This document shows, one piece after another, positions 1 through 8,562 of a DNA stretch of 23,011 nt. The stretch is taken from positions 345,081-368,091 of the forward strand of contig BFEA01000478.1 in NCBI GenBank assembly GCA_003427395.1, read 5' to 3'. The notes below the pieces were generated by a model. It was not told where the DNA came from, did no database searches, and worked only from the letters and a program-made list of their open reading frames with translations. The translations under genes were made by a program, and so were the position numbers. Each line of letters starts with the position of its first letter. Position 1 is the stretch's first letter. This DNA comes from Chara braunii (lineage: Eukaryota > Streptophyta > Charophyceae > Charales > Characeae).

Positions 1-14
1 TTTAAAACATCCCC

Positions 15-119
15 ACCAGTAATAGTGGTGCTGATAAGAGCAGACACCACTAGCACCTGGGGAGAGACTCCATCTATTGCTGGGGAGCATCACCTGCTGG
101 AAAACGGGTCCAGCGTCCC
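15..119 (-). mobile_element. Short hairpin-rich retroposon, copy 1
   Basis: This stretch of about 105 bp is repeated at 6586-6690, in the same orientation. On the minus strand both copies begin at the same point (GGGACGCTGGACC) and keep two potential hairpins: GCTGG/CCAGC near the 5' end and TAGTGGTG/CACCACTA (plus positions 23-30 and 45-52) near the 3' end. The other copy ends in a run of 19 A, so the family is probably retroposed. Here the end is followed by non-A sequence. It lies at the 3' side of LINE B and could instead be the end of that LINE's 3' UTR, but the identical 5' start in two copies favours a discrete small element. No protein is expected. Confidence 0.5.
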
Positions 120-364
120 ATATACAGAAAATGAGAATGTCTGAGAACAGTGAGAATAGTGGCCGTGGGGCCTGTCATCATTGATTGCCCTGCGACCCAG
201 GGGATTGACTGCGCAGGTCTATATAGTGTCCGGTGGTGAATTGCCATCTGTACCTCTTCACCCTCACTAGAAGGGCACCAGATAAAAAAGTTAAGGACTG
301 GTACTATTAACAGATTTGTGGCATGAACTAGCTGAAATTTCATCCTAAGTTTAAAAGAAAATGC

Positions 365-1279
365 TCACTCCAAACCATACCAACTCAAAGGAACCAGGCT
401 TAAGGATGATGGAGGGAAAAAGTCTTGGAATCTAGATAGGGGGTGAAGAGGAAAGGATGGGTCCACAGCTGTCCAATCATGAAACACCAAACGGTAGTCC
501 CTCACAACAACTGGGGCCCCGACTCGACTCCCCTGGTCATCCCCCTTAAAACCTTTCCACTTGATTTCTCCCAGTTTCCCCGCCTGGGTCCCCCCTAGCC
601 AGTCGCCGCTGAATTTCTTAATGTGGTGAAAGATTTCTGATTCTGTGAGTAAATGTTTAATTTTCTCTTTTATTCTGTCCCATTGTGCCGAGATATCAGT
701 TTGGATATGGTGCTTGATTGAATCTGTTAGATCCGGGCCATCAAATCTGGCTCCTTCTATTTCATACGTACATCTTCTTCTCCAAAGTGCGCATAGGACG
801 GCTCTCCTTCCTATTATATAAAGATTTTGTGAGAAGGTATCTGTTTGGGGTGGGTTCCATGTTTCACATAAGAGTGCTTTCCAATCCCACGACCATGGAA
901 GGGAGGTGATGATATGGTTCCAGATTCTATCCCACCATCTCCACAACCATTTTGCTCCAGGACATTGAACGAAGATGTGCTCTATAGTCTCCGGAATTTT
1001 CCTCGAGGGAAATACAAATAGGCAACATCCACACCATGGTAATGCTAGGCCCCTCTGTTCTAGGTTGGTCCTATCAATGAGCCAATCATTTAGTGGGAGG
1101 CAGCGGTGACCAATCTGCCATTGTAGGGATGCCACTTTAGTTGGCTTGACTTTACTGAACTTAAACCATTTGATGGGTCTTAAAGTCTCTTTACTTAAGT
1201 TTAGATGTTTCATCCAGTGAGTTTCTACATTATCCTTCAGGTTCAGAGGCGGCCTCAGCATCCGGTATGTGGGTTTCAT
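365..1279 (-). pseudogene. LINE B ORF2 C-terminal part with zf-RVT zinc finger
   Basis: This is an open frame of about 300 codons forming the C-terminal end of a plant-type LINE polyprotein. A segment HRCLPLNDWL is followed by a CxxC pair (CGCC, about residue 83) and then ETIEHIFVQC, the layout of the zf-RVT domain found behind the reverse transcriptase of plant LINEs. The tail is rich in Trp and basic residues and has no RNase H signature that I can see. The frame ends in TGA just before the 3' UTR. Although open here, it is cut off from the reverse transcriptase by upstream frameshifts, so it is a remnant and not a working gene. Confidence 0.7.
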
Positions 1280-1409
1280 TGATAGGGAATGGAGGGAACG
1301 AACAAATTTCCGTTTATTGCCATACTTTGTGGTCTATACCCAATTGATTGGGTCTAGGGCCAACTTACCTATCGAGGTGGAAGGTCTGAAAGCTTGCCAT
1401 TGATCTTTA

Positions 1410-2040
1410 TCATGCAAGACTCTTATCCTGAAAATTTTGTCCCTTTGAAGTTTGAACCCACTTTGTTTCTTGTGATTGTTGAGTGTAGATCCGGTTGTCT
1501 TGGCCCAAATCAAACAGCGAAAGGAGGGTCTCCCCTTCTTCTCTTACCATCACCACATTAGCTACCTTTTCTACTTCACCTTGGATTCCAACCCAATCGC
1601 CTTCTTTCATTTTCTGTCCCTTTTTAAGATCCTTATCCAATCCAGTGGAATGAGGTCGATTAAAAAGTCTAAAGCTTCCTTAGAATGTCTGCAATATTTC
1701 AACCTCTTCTTTAGTTGAGAGGGGACGCACCACTCGTTAGTCTCCTTACACCAGATATCTCCTATTCTGAGTATCCCTCTTCTCACCCACATTCTCCAAG
1801 GAGAATCCATACAGTGTAGTGATTTCCCTAGAGAATCTTTAATCCACCTATTGTTAAAAAGCGGTTGTTGACAGACTTCCTCCCATCTGGTAGGAGCATA
1901 CTTATCTGGGAGTGGTAGTTTACGCCAAGTTTTTATAAGATTTGGCCAAAATGGGTCTTTTTTATGTCTGACCTTGTTGCATACCTATCAGAGTGCTCCT
2001 CTCTGACCATAGGGAAAATTTGTACCAAAGAGATGCCAAT
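1410..2040 (-). pseudogene. LINE B ORF2 connection region, frameshifted
   Basis: Two overlapping frames (about 1607-1810 and 1410-1640) carry the region between the reverse transcriptase and the zinc finger. The segment WVRRGILRIGDIW followed by a run ending IPLDWIRIL matches the intact equivalent in LINE A (IKHRISRVGHIW ... IPDGWKELL). The frame change falls around 1630. Upstream towards 2040 the match continues only in short blocks broken by stops. It has no independent function. Confidence 0.55.
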
Positions 2041-2071
2041 ATTCCATTGTTTATGACCAAAGGTCGACCTA

Positions 2072-2398
2072 TCAAGGTGGTGTGCTTGTCTTTCCAAAGT
2101 TCCATCTAGCTAGTGTAGGCGTGGAGATCCAGTCATTATTTAATCTTGATTTGCCTTCTGCTGACAACAAGACCCCTAAAACCCTTATTGGGGTTGCGGA
2201 AGGTAACCAGTTAACTTGGGGTTGTTCAGGCGGTCTCGCTCCTTGATAGTAAATCCACCATCCTTGTGTTTTAGTCCCCCAGTTTATTTTCATGTCTGAG
2301 ATGTTACAAAATTTATCCATCATATCTTTAATTGCCTTCATATTTTCCTCAGAGGCCTCCACCATCAATGAAAGGTCATCAGCAAACAAGGAACACAC
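2072..2398 (-). pseudogene. LINE B reverse transcriptase, FADD-box fragment
   Basis: The frame begins with LFADDLSLM. FADD is the motif C box that carries the paired catalytic aspartates of non-LTR reverse transcriptases. It is followed by a helix with DMMDKFCNISDMKINW, the usual thumb-side continuation (FxxxSGLKINxxKT in LINEs), and by RVLGVLLSAEG, matching the conserved LGxxL step. The catalytic box is intact, but the fragment is separated by frameshifts from motifs A and B upstream (2565-3085) and from the connection region downstream. Confidence 0.8.
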
Positions 2399-2564
2399 TG
2401 GGATGGCCTCCTTTGGTATAGAAGATATCTTAATACGTTTAACATCCTTGTTCTAACGTAAATTGGCCGCAAGTGCTTCCATTACTAGAACAAAAACAAA
2501 GGGGGCTATCGGGTCTCCTTGTCTTACCGATCGTTCTAGAGAGATTGAGGGGACCAAATTGCCA

Positions 2565-3085
2565 TTAATCATGATTCATGACACTAATCGTGGCGTTAGA
2601 GTGTAAAATCTTCACCCACTTCCTAAAGTTGGGTCCAAAATTAAATTTCTCCATGCACTTATCTAAGAAAAGCCAGTCCACATGGTAGTATACTTTTTCA
2701 AAGTCGATGAAGATTACAGCTGCATTATGTTTCGATTGTCTAGATAGCTTGACTACTTCGTTGATTAGGAGGATGTTATCTTGTATATTCCTTCTTGAGA
2801 TAAAGCCTGATTGGGATGGATGAATTATACTTGTGATTACATTCATCAATCTGTTGGATAAGGCCTTCATCCCCATTTTATAGACAATTGTGAGGAGGGT
2901 GATTGTTCTATAGTTACGATTGTTCATTTTATCTCCTTTTTTATAAAGCATAGTTGGGAAACCTTGACCAAAGATTTCCCCCAATCTGCCTGAGTCTCAT
3001 GCTGCGTGGTAAAGATCCGTCAAATCTTGGGAAATTTGATTTCACATAATCTCCCAAAATTCTTTGGGGAGTCCATTTTCTGTAT
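2565..3085 (-). pseudogene. LINE B reverse transcriptase, fingers and motif A
   Basis: The frame contains LYKKGDKMNNRNYRTITLL, the fingers block that introduces LINE reverse transcriptases, then QSGFISRRNIQDNILL, then FIDFEKVYYHVDW (motif A). The first Asp of motif A, the metal ligand, is present. The second conserved acidic position (normally KAYDRVDW) is Tyr, a sign of decay. Upstream, reading through two stop codons near 2996 and 3047, the sequence NGLPKEFWEI is the block that precedes the fingers. This extends the element to about 3085, where similarity stops. Confidence 0.8.
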
Positions 3086-3274
3086 GTCTTTTCTTCATGT
3101 TTTTTTATCTGTCCGTTTTCCCAGTTCTTTTTCCTAAGTACTTTCTGTGGGCGTGGGTTATGAAGTGCTAAACAGTTGGTGTTGGGGTGTTTGGAGTGCC
3201 TGTAACACTCTTATGGGGGTCATTCTGTTCGTGATGTCGGTGTGCTGCATATGGACTAGGGGTGATGACAGACG

Positions 3275-3734
3275 CCCGTCAAAGTGAGTCCCTAGCTCAG
3301 CAGGTGGTCGGAACCAACAGTATGCGGGGTTCACTCATGATGTGCGGCTTTGCTCCAGTTGGGTGTGTAGACTTCCTTGTCTGCGCTCCGCTGCTGCCTT
3401 GCTACCCGTCCTGCTTGCTTTGCATGTCATTCTTTGCAGCTGCTGTGTTCACTGTGTGGTTTGGCTGCGTTGTGGGTGTTGCTTTGTGCTTTGCTGCACT
3501 GCTGCCCGTCAGAGTGAGTCCCTAGCTCAGCAGGTGGTGGGAACCAACAGTCTGCGGGGTGCACTCATGATGTGCCGCTTTGCTCCAGTTGGGTGTGTAG
3601 ACTTCCTTGTCTGCGCTCCGCTGCTGCCTTGCTACCTGTCCTGCTTGCATTGCATGTCATTCTTTGCAGCTGCTGTGTTCACTGTGTGGTGTGGCTGTAT
3701 TGTGGGTGTTGCTTTGTGCTTTGCTGCACTGCTG
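3275..3734 (+). repeat. Tandem duplication, two 230-bp units
   Basis: Units 3275-3504 and 3505-3734 are near-identical direct repeats that differ at scattered bases. Each starts CCCGTCARAGTGAGTCCC and ends in a T-rich CTTTGCTGCACTGCTG segment. Each unit includes TAGCTCAGCAGG, which fits the internal A-box of tRNA promoters, but I see no matching B-box at the right distance. Reading frames across the repeat are low-complexity (Cys/Leu rich) and unlikely to be coding. Confidence 0.9.
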
Positions 3735-3738
3735 CCCT

Positions 3739-3868
3739 CCACATGCCTTGCCTTCCACATTCTTTGCGTGTGTGCCGTGTAGTTTGGCTGCCTTTCTGCC
3801 CATCCACATGCCTTGCATTCCGCATTCTTTGCTTGTGTGGCGTGTAGTTTGGATGTTGCATTCTGCTT
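3739..3868 (+). repeat. Tandem repeat, two 65-bp units
   Basis: CCACATGCCTTGC begins units at 3739 and 3804, and both continue to GTGTAGTTTGG. They follow directly after the 230-bp duplication and share its TTGCTGCACTG vocabulary, so the whole block probably grew by local duplication. Confidence 0.8.
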
Positions 3869-4460
3869 TGCTGCACTGTTGCAGTGCTGCTCGTCCGCTT
3901 GCACTGTCGCTCATGCCGTTAGTTTTGGTGTTGTGCAGTTGGGTTGCCCAGTGCTTCGCTGACTTGTTGCCTGCTGCTGTGTTCCGCTTGTGGACAGTCT
4001 GCTTTCGAAAAGGGTCAAAGGGTTCATGACCCAAAGCATTAATATGGGGAGCAGATTGTTGACGGTTCAGCCTCCTGACGAGTCCATGCAAGTCCGACGT
4101 TTTTGTTTTTCTTTTTTCACTCTTAGAGTCTTACTACTTATTCTTTTTATGTCTGTTGCTTTGCTACTTTCGGGCATGCTGCTGTTTTTCCTCGCTGCCT
4201 CGTGTTTTTTGTCTGCCTCCCACCCGCCTCCCCCGTGCCACCCAGTCCATGTGCCTTGCTGCAGCTTGTTGTCGTAGCTTCCCTGCCTTTTGCTTCACTG
4301 TCCTTTGCATTCTCCGCATCCTGTGGTGTTTGCTTGTGATGCGTTATTGCGTGTGTTCTGGTTCGTCCGCAAAGTGGAGTTGAAGCATGGATGCTCTTGT
4401 AGACCGGCATAGTCATTCCCCACCTTCCAGTAATGGATGAGTCTGTTCCATGCCTACGAG
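3869..4460. other. Unannotated T-rich stretch
   Basis: I see no gene here. It is a degenerate continuation of the CTGCTTTGCTGC-type sequence, followed by a C/T-rich stretch. Frames are short and low-complexity on both strands. Confidence 0.5.
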
Positions 4461-4470
4461 TTTCGTTCCT
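4461..4470. repeat. Target-site duplication of LINE A, left
   Basis: TTTCGTTCCT occurs here directly before the T-rich run (the A-tail of LINE A on the minus strand) and again at 7085-7094 at the point where LINE A coding similarity begins. A 10-bp direct repeat at both ends is expected for target-primed insertion of a truncated LINE. Confidence 0.65.
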
Positions 4471-4493
4471 TTTTTTCTTTTCTTTTCTGAAAA

Positions 4494-4559
4494 CAGGTCC
4501 TTATGGACCTGGCTCCTTTTCCATTCTGGGGAGCATTAGTCCGGTTCCTATTCCACTGG
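4494..4559 (-). other. LINE 3'-terminal three-hairpin RNA module, copy in LINE A
   Basis: On the minus strand three consecutive stems can form just before the A-tail: CCAGU/ACCGG (one mismatch), GCUCC/GGAGC, and a perfect 7-bp stem with a 4-nt loop, CAGGUCC-AUAA-GGACCUG. The same order and spacing recur in the other copies listed here, with compensatory changes. By analogy with known LINEs whose reverse transcriptase binds a 3' stem-loop, it may be the recognition signal for reverse transcription. That role is inferred. Confidence 0.6.
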
Positions 4560-4844
4560 CAAGTCAAGAATGGGTACATCGATATACACACACACGCTTC
4601 CGTCCGTATGGCCGAAGGACGCGACCAGCGTTGATTGCTCCTTGAAGGAGGATTGACTGTCAGCTTGCCTGTCCCTGAGTTCCCTCTCAGATTCCATATT
4701 GAAACCTGCCAGATACTACAAATAAAGCAAGGAAGACAGAGATAAACTGCTGATTAGATCCTGATCCGCCTCTTATGCCTCTGGAGCCCCGCATTGGTGT
4801 GGAAAACAGCAGACGGCTGCTAGCTGAGTGGCTCCCAGGGGGTC

Positions 4845-5334
4845 TCACGTAGCCCTGAGATCTTGTTGTCCATTCTGAAGGGAACCCCTCGTTCCTTGGG
4901 GGGTAGCCGAATTGTGCCAGTTTTTCCATCTGATTTGTAGGGCGTGAATTTCCGCCATCTTTCCCTGGACCAGCCACACCCTCCTGAACTCAGCTATCGT
5001 TTCTTGTTGCTTCTCCGGGTCCTGCTGAATTTGAAGCTTGACCTTCTTCCACTGGCACCGGATGTCGGTCTCCATGAAGAGTTCATTGATGCCCACACTT
5101 GTTCCGACGGCAAGCTGGAGTTGTAGATGGTCCGGCTGCACCTCTCCGTCCATATGACCCATATCGCCACTTTTCTGATTATCCCGAACCAGATGCGCTC
5201 GGACTTGTTGAACTGAAAAGGGAGGTTAGTCCACAGGAGTAACTGGATGGGGCGTTCAGGTAGAGAAGAAGGGAACAGGTGATCCCAGAGTGCTGAGGCT
5301 CTCGCCCATAGGTCACTAGCCAGTTGACAGTTAA
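4845..5334 (-). pseudogene. LINE A ORF2 C-terminus
   Basis: From 5334 downwards the frame reads VNCQLASDLWARASALWDHLF and then QLLLWTNLPFQFNKSERIWFG. This matches ARASALWDSLFSS and QLLLWTNIPTQLNKTERIWFG in LINE D. A frameshift near 5100 moves the match to another frame, which ends with IRWKNWHNS, where D has its stop codon. Here the stop is lost and the frame runs on about 20 codons. The upstream part of the zinc finger is cut by the MITE at 5338-5443. Confidence 0.75.
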
Positions 5335-5337
5335 CTA

Positions 5338-5443
5338 CCGTCTTCACCCGAATAGAATGCCTGGTCATTATAGCCATATCTGGACAGAAAACTACACCAA
5401 ATACCGGCTATAATGACCGGGCGTTCTATTCGGGTGAAGACGG
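5338..5443. mobile_element. TA-flanked hairpin MITE inside LINE A
   Basis: This 106-bp element has terminal inverted repeats of 38 bp (5338-5375 and 5406-5443) that begin CCGTCTTCACCCG. Only two positions fail to pair as DNA, and both are G-U pairs in RNA. It is flanked by TA on each side (5336-5337, 5444-5445). Removing the element and one TA restores the LINE reading frame: IHCL joins V-N-C-Q, equivalent to LHCLVRC in LINE D. TA duplication and long terminal repeats point to a Tc1/mariner-type non-autonomous element. A second copy is at 14766-14876 and one end is at 8373-8411. Confidence 0.85.
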
Positions 5444-5445
5444 TA

Positions 5446-6565
5446 GGCAATGTATTAGGTCCTCCTGTATATTCTCAGAGCATGCTACGTCGTTCTGAAC
5501 TATTTGGTTCGCTGCTTTTTTTCTAGGAATGTGTAGCCAGGCGTTCACTGGGAGTACATTGTAAGTAATCACTGATCAGCCAATGGAGACTTCTGATCTT
5601 GATCGGGCGAATTGTTTTGTACTTTCCCCAGGGAACTGCAGGGATTGGTTCCATTCTCCGTCCTAACAGTTTTTCCCATCTCCCCTTGATCACCGCCTCA
5701 GGGTCCTTCGTTTTTAGTAGCATTCTGTAACCCATTTTAACTGAGTACTGTGTAGTCAAGACGGGGTTTTTACAGAATCTGTTACTGCCTGAGAGCCAGG
5801 CCCATTCTTCTGGGTCGCATTCTAAGTCTTGGATTGCCGTTTCCACTTGGAAGATTGTCTTTGGCCATATCCCCAACACCCTCGCATTCCGGAGTGTGTA
5901 TGAGTCGAGGGTTATCTCTTGTGGATTGACGTTGTTGATTGTGAGACCTTTGGGATTGGAGCGGTCAATAGGGAAGGAGGTGAAGACTCCCGAAAGGTCT
6001 GTTCCTGAAGGTCTACGGTAGAGTTGGTATGCTTTTTCTGGTATGACCTCCTGAATTAAGACTCCCCACTCCCCTGCTTTCCATCTGAAGTCTTCCTTCA
6101 GGAGTTCTTTCCATCCATCAGGGATGCTGTTCACAACAGTTGTTAGGTTCTCGTCTCTGTTGTGGCATCCTTTTCGGTGTTGTCTCAGTTGGTCCTCATC
6201 AATCCAATCTTTCGTCTCTTCATCCCAGATGTGTCCCACCCTCGAGATTCTGTGCTTGATCCACGATAGCCACCGCTGACCATTAGATAAGGAAAGAGGT
6301 AGGTCCCCCCCATCTCTTACGCACTGATTCCCGAAGAGGGGCTGTCGCATCACCTCTTCTTTGGATTTGGGTTTTCTATTTTTTTTCTGGCAAGATGCCT
6401 CTCCATATACGAATCAGGGCCGACCAATATGGAGTTGGGGGGTTGCCATTATTGTGTTGCAAGTTTGGCTGGCGCCTTCTCCTGCCCGTCTTTGATGACC
6501 GGTCTTTAGTCATTACCCAAAAAAGGCCTGACATGTTGATCGGGGTTTGGACCGGGGGTATGACT
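5446..6565 (-). pseudogene. LINE A ORF2 connection region
   Basis: A frame of 276 codons (5523-6353) starts MRQPLFGNQ, the block following the reverse transcriptase palm and thumb in plant-type LINEs, and continues to IRSLHWLISDY at the start of the zinc-finger region. A frameshift near 5550 is needed to continue into LPVNAWLHIP and EDLIHCL at 5446. Upstream, beyond another frameshift near 6370, the segment YWSALIRIWRGIL joins on. It resembles the equivalent region of LINE B and is closest in style to LINE D. Confidence 0.75.
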
Positions 6566-6566
6566 C

Positions 6567-6690
6567 TTTTTTTTTTTTTTTTTTTACCTGTGATAGTGGT
6601 GCTGTTATGAGCAGACACCACTAGCACCTGGGGGGTGGCTCCATCTATTGGTGGGGAACATCACCTGCTGGAAAGCGGGTCCAGCGTCCC
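6567..6690 (-). mobile_element. Short hairpin-rich retroposon, copy 2, with poly(A)
   Basis: It is inserted within LINE A between the codons for HNLALDSIS and the continuation of ORF2. On the minus strand it starts GGGACGCTGGACC, carries the hairpins GCTGG/CCAGC and TAGTGGTG/CACCACTA, and ends ACAGGT followed by 19 A (plus T run 6567-6585). It matches 15-119 nearly throughout. I could not find a convincing target duplication. It is too short to encode protein. It could be a SINE-like RNA or a processed small structured RNA. Confidence 0.65.
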
Positions 6691-7084
6691 TTACATGAAA
6701 TACTGTCTAAGGCTAAATTGTGCCATGCCAGTCTTGGCTGGGTCAGCAATTTGATTATCCACTTTACCTGCAGGGCTTTTGTTTCTTGTTTGGGGTCAAT
6801 TATCCCTAACCCTCCTCCTTTGGGCAGCCTCCTCGTTATGACGTGCCAAGCTATCTTGGGAATGTAGCTGGTTTTGTTGGGATCTCCTGACCAAAGATAG
6901 GCTCTTGCTTTGCTGTTGAGTTCTTTGATCACATCATCAGGTATGGTCCAGATGGAGGCGATGTACCACATCATTGAGAAGATGGAGGTGTTAAGCGCTA
7001 AAGCCCTTCCTAGGAGGGAGGTATATGTGTCCCCCCATCGCCCCATTCTGTTGATTTGTTTGGTTAACAGATTTTGTGCCATTT
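6691..7084 (-). pseudogene. LINE A ORF2 fragment after the RT palm
   Basis: The frame reads MAQNLLTKQINRMGRWGD, then SLLGRALALNTSI, then ARAYLWSGD, then PKGGGLGIIDP followed by ALQVKWIIKLL. This is the conserved region downstream of the FADD box in plant-type LINEs (LAGRxxLxxxV ... W ... KGGLGxxD). It begins at the 5' truncation point of the element and is broken at 6690 by the short retroposon. Confidence 0.8.
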
Positions 7085-7094
7085 TTTCGTTCCT
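7085..7094. repeat. Target-site duplication of LINE A, right
   Basis: TTTCGTTCCT matches 4461-4470 and abuts the 5' end of LINE A. Confidence 0.65.
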
Positions 7095-7500
7095 AATGTG
7101 CGCCGAAAAACTATTTCGAAGAGTCGCTGGTAATGATGTTTCATACCATCATGTGCCTCGTCGCACACACCCTTTCACACACACACATACACAAACACTC
7201 CCTCCTCCTCTCCTTGCTCACAGTTCTTCTTGGTTTCTTTTGCAATAACAGATGTTGTGTGCTGCGTACTTGTGAAGAAGGATTATCTCACGGAATGCAC
7301 CACCAAAGCAACTCCCATGTGGGGGCTTACAAATGTTTTAGTGTTAGAAATTTTGAATTATCTTTCCCCATGGATTTCAATTTTTCAAATTATTAATCTG
7401 TTTATCACGTTGGACAAAAGGGATTAGGAATTTTGAGAGCTACATACGTTTCGTGTTGGCCTCCACTACCACTCTACCAGGATACCAAAAAAGGAGAAAT
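7095..7500. other. Unannotated stretch with CA-rich microsatellite
   Basis: A degenerate (CA)n tract lies at about 7165-7200. The rest is A/T-rich with short frames on both strands and nothing I can assign. A possible splice acceptor (TTTTGCAATAACAG) lies near 7236-7249 on the plus strand. Confidence 0.4.
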
Positions 7501-7827
7501 CAAAAACAAAAAAGAAACTCGCACATCAAGCAGCAGCGAATGTCATTTGACTCTGCGGTGTATGTGTCCCCACATCTTGGATCTGCTGCCTGCAGACAGT
7601 CCGTACGCTTTCTCCAGAGTGATCCCTCTACATCTGTGTTCGTTACAATTGACAGAAGTGGATTGGTCACCACTTGCCCTTATGATTCGACGGGATCCAG
7701 GAACTTCACCATAGACCGAATATCTCACGAGCCTCTTCGGCTCTTTTCTGACATCCTGCGGTCCCCATTGAGTTGGTCCCACTTGGGTGAGTTGGATGCT
7801 TTAAGCCACATTGCACAAATGGAGTGA
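7500..7827 (+). CDS. Possible unknown exon
   Basis: A plus-strand frame is open to a TGA at 7825-7827. Its amino-acid composition looks ordinary (for example SVFVTIDRSGLVTTCPYD, then EPLRLFSDILRSPLSWSHL) and lacks the low complexity of neighbouring frames. I do not recognise the family. If real, it would be the 3' exon of a gene convergent with ORC4, with its acceptor somewhere around 7470-7540. There is an overlapping open frame on the minus strand (7543-7782), and chance openness in a 330-bp stretch is possible, so the call is weak. Confidence 0.22.
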
Positions 7828-7904
7828 CATTGGCTTAGGCTTTCCCCACTGATTGTCCGCACCGGTGCATTCATCACATCCAACGACCACCATTCCTTAA
7901 CTGG

Positions 7905-8150
7905 AGCTCTGATTACCTACTAGGGACGGTCAGCTGCATGATGATATCTTAAACCACCAGTACTTCCTAAAGTCGCGTAGCGTTAACGCTACGCAATTTT
8001 AGGAAACGTATGGGCCACTACAGGAGCGCCCAAATTCATCCAACTAGAAACGTTTCTACTCTATTTTTTTCCGCGGCCGATAGCTGGGCCAAGTACTGGT
8101 GGTTTAAGGTTGTAGACCTCCTACAGGAGGAGGAAAACAAAAAGAAAAGT
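7905..8150 (+). mobile_element. SINE family 1 remnant (3' part), split by a MITE
   Basis: The sequence GATTACCTACTAGGGACGG continuing to GATGATATC matches the 3' body of the tRNA-derived SINEs at 15393-15570 and 18593-18745 (GAATTACCTAGGGACGG ... GATGATGATGTC). After the TTAA-flanked insertion at 7953-8103 the match resumes with AAGGTTGT. The tRNA-like head is not recognisable here, so this is a truncated or decayed copy. Confidence 0.6.
7953..8103. mobile_element. TTAA-flanked MITE, copy 1
   Basis: This 151-bp element has perfect 13-bp terminal inverted repeats ACCACCAGTACTT (7953-7965 and 8091-8103), flanked by TTAA on both sides (7949-7952, 8104-8107). Inside the left end is a perfect 20-bp palindrome (7975-7994), extended by outer arms TTCCTAAA/TTTAGGAA. 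The SINE sequence on either side is continuous if the element and one TTAA are removed. TTAA targeting is characteristic of piggyBac transposons, so this is best read as a piggyBac-like non-autonomous element. It has no coding capacity. Confidence 0.8.
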
Positions 8151-8372
8151 TTGCCTGGGTGATGTACTGGCAGTTTACACATCGCACAAGATCCGTCTGC
8201 CATGTTTTAGTACTCATTCCTCACCTTAATCCTGAAGGATCTTTTTCTATACAATCCCACAAATGTGTCTCATGTATACAATACTATACATGCATAGTGG
8301 CGCGCCCTTGGACACAAAACAACAAACCTCATTCATTAATGCAAACGAGCTATCTTTCATGTCAAATAAAGT

Positions 8373-8411
8373 CATGACGAGTGTGCGTTATGTTCCGGGG
8401 AAGACGGTAGA
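8373..8411. mobile_element. TA-type MITE, single end
   Basis: Read on the minus strand, TACCGTCTTC, a C-rich step, then GAAC and AACGC match the terminal repeat of the hairpin MITE at 5338-5443 over about 38 bp, with several differences. It ends in TA on the outer side (8410-8411). I could not find the opposite end upstream, so it is a fragment or a strongly decayed copy. Confidence 0.5.
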
Positions 8412-8562
8412 GAGTCAATGAGCTCCTGCCAGCCCGTGCGTGAACTGTGGACAGAAAAACACAATCCAGTGCAGGCTACAAAGCTGTGGGGCTCATTTCG
8501 TGATAGTCGCGTTCTACCAGTTGTTCCATTTGTGTTTGGTTCTTCAACCGCCAATCTGCCGG

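Larger units (their letters stand above)
120..3085 (-). mobile_element. LINE B, decayed non-LTR retrotransposon, 5'-truncated
   Basis: A minus-strand ORF2-type polyprotein can be followed in pieces from about 3085 down to 365: reverse transcriptase motifs, the connection region, then a zf-RVT zinc finger. Several frameshifts and stop codons interrupt it, so the copy is dead. The connection region matches LINE A (a WIKHRISRVGHIW-like segment in A corresponds to a VRRGILRIGDIW segment here), so A and B belong to related families. No ORF1 or 5' UTR is visible upstream of 3085, which suggests 5' truncation. Positions 120-364 behave as 3' UTR. No target duplication can be seen because the 3' end lies at the window edge. 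Confidence 0.75.
4471..7084 (-). mobile_element. LINE A, 5'-truncated non-LTR retrotransposon
   Basis: This is a minus-strand insertion of about 2.6 kb, bounded by the TTTCGTTCCT duplication (4461-4470, 7085-7094). It begins inside ORF2, after the catalytic FADD box, and runs through the connection region, a zinc-finger remnant and the C-terminal WKNWHNS block to a 3' UTR with the shared three-hairpin tail (4494-4559) and an A-rich tail (plus-strand T run from 4471). It is interrupted by a short poly(A)-bearing retroposon (about 6567-6690) and a TA-flanked MITE (5338-5443), and it has frameshifts near 5100, 5500 and 6370. LINE D at the right end of the window is a close relative and helps define its original frame. 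Confidence 0.8.

Noticed and set aside
74-343. Minus-strand frame sharing RWTRFPAGD with another frame near 6690
   Set aside because: The shared peptide is a by-product of the short retroposon present at both places, in non-coding sequence.
3607-4091. Overlapping Cys-, Leu- or His-rich frames on both strands
   Set aside because: They arise from the tandem duplications and low-complexity sequence; frames are open on both strands with repeat-driven composition.
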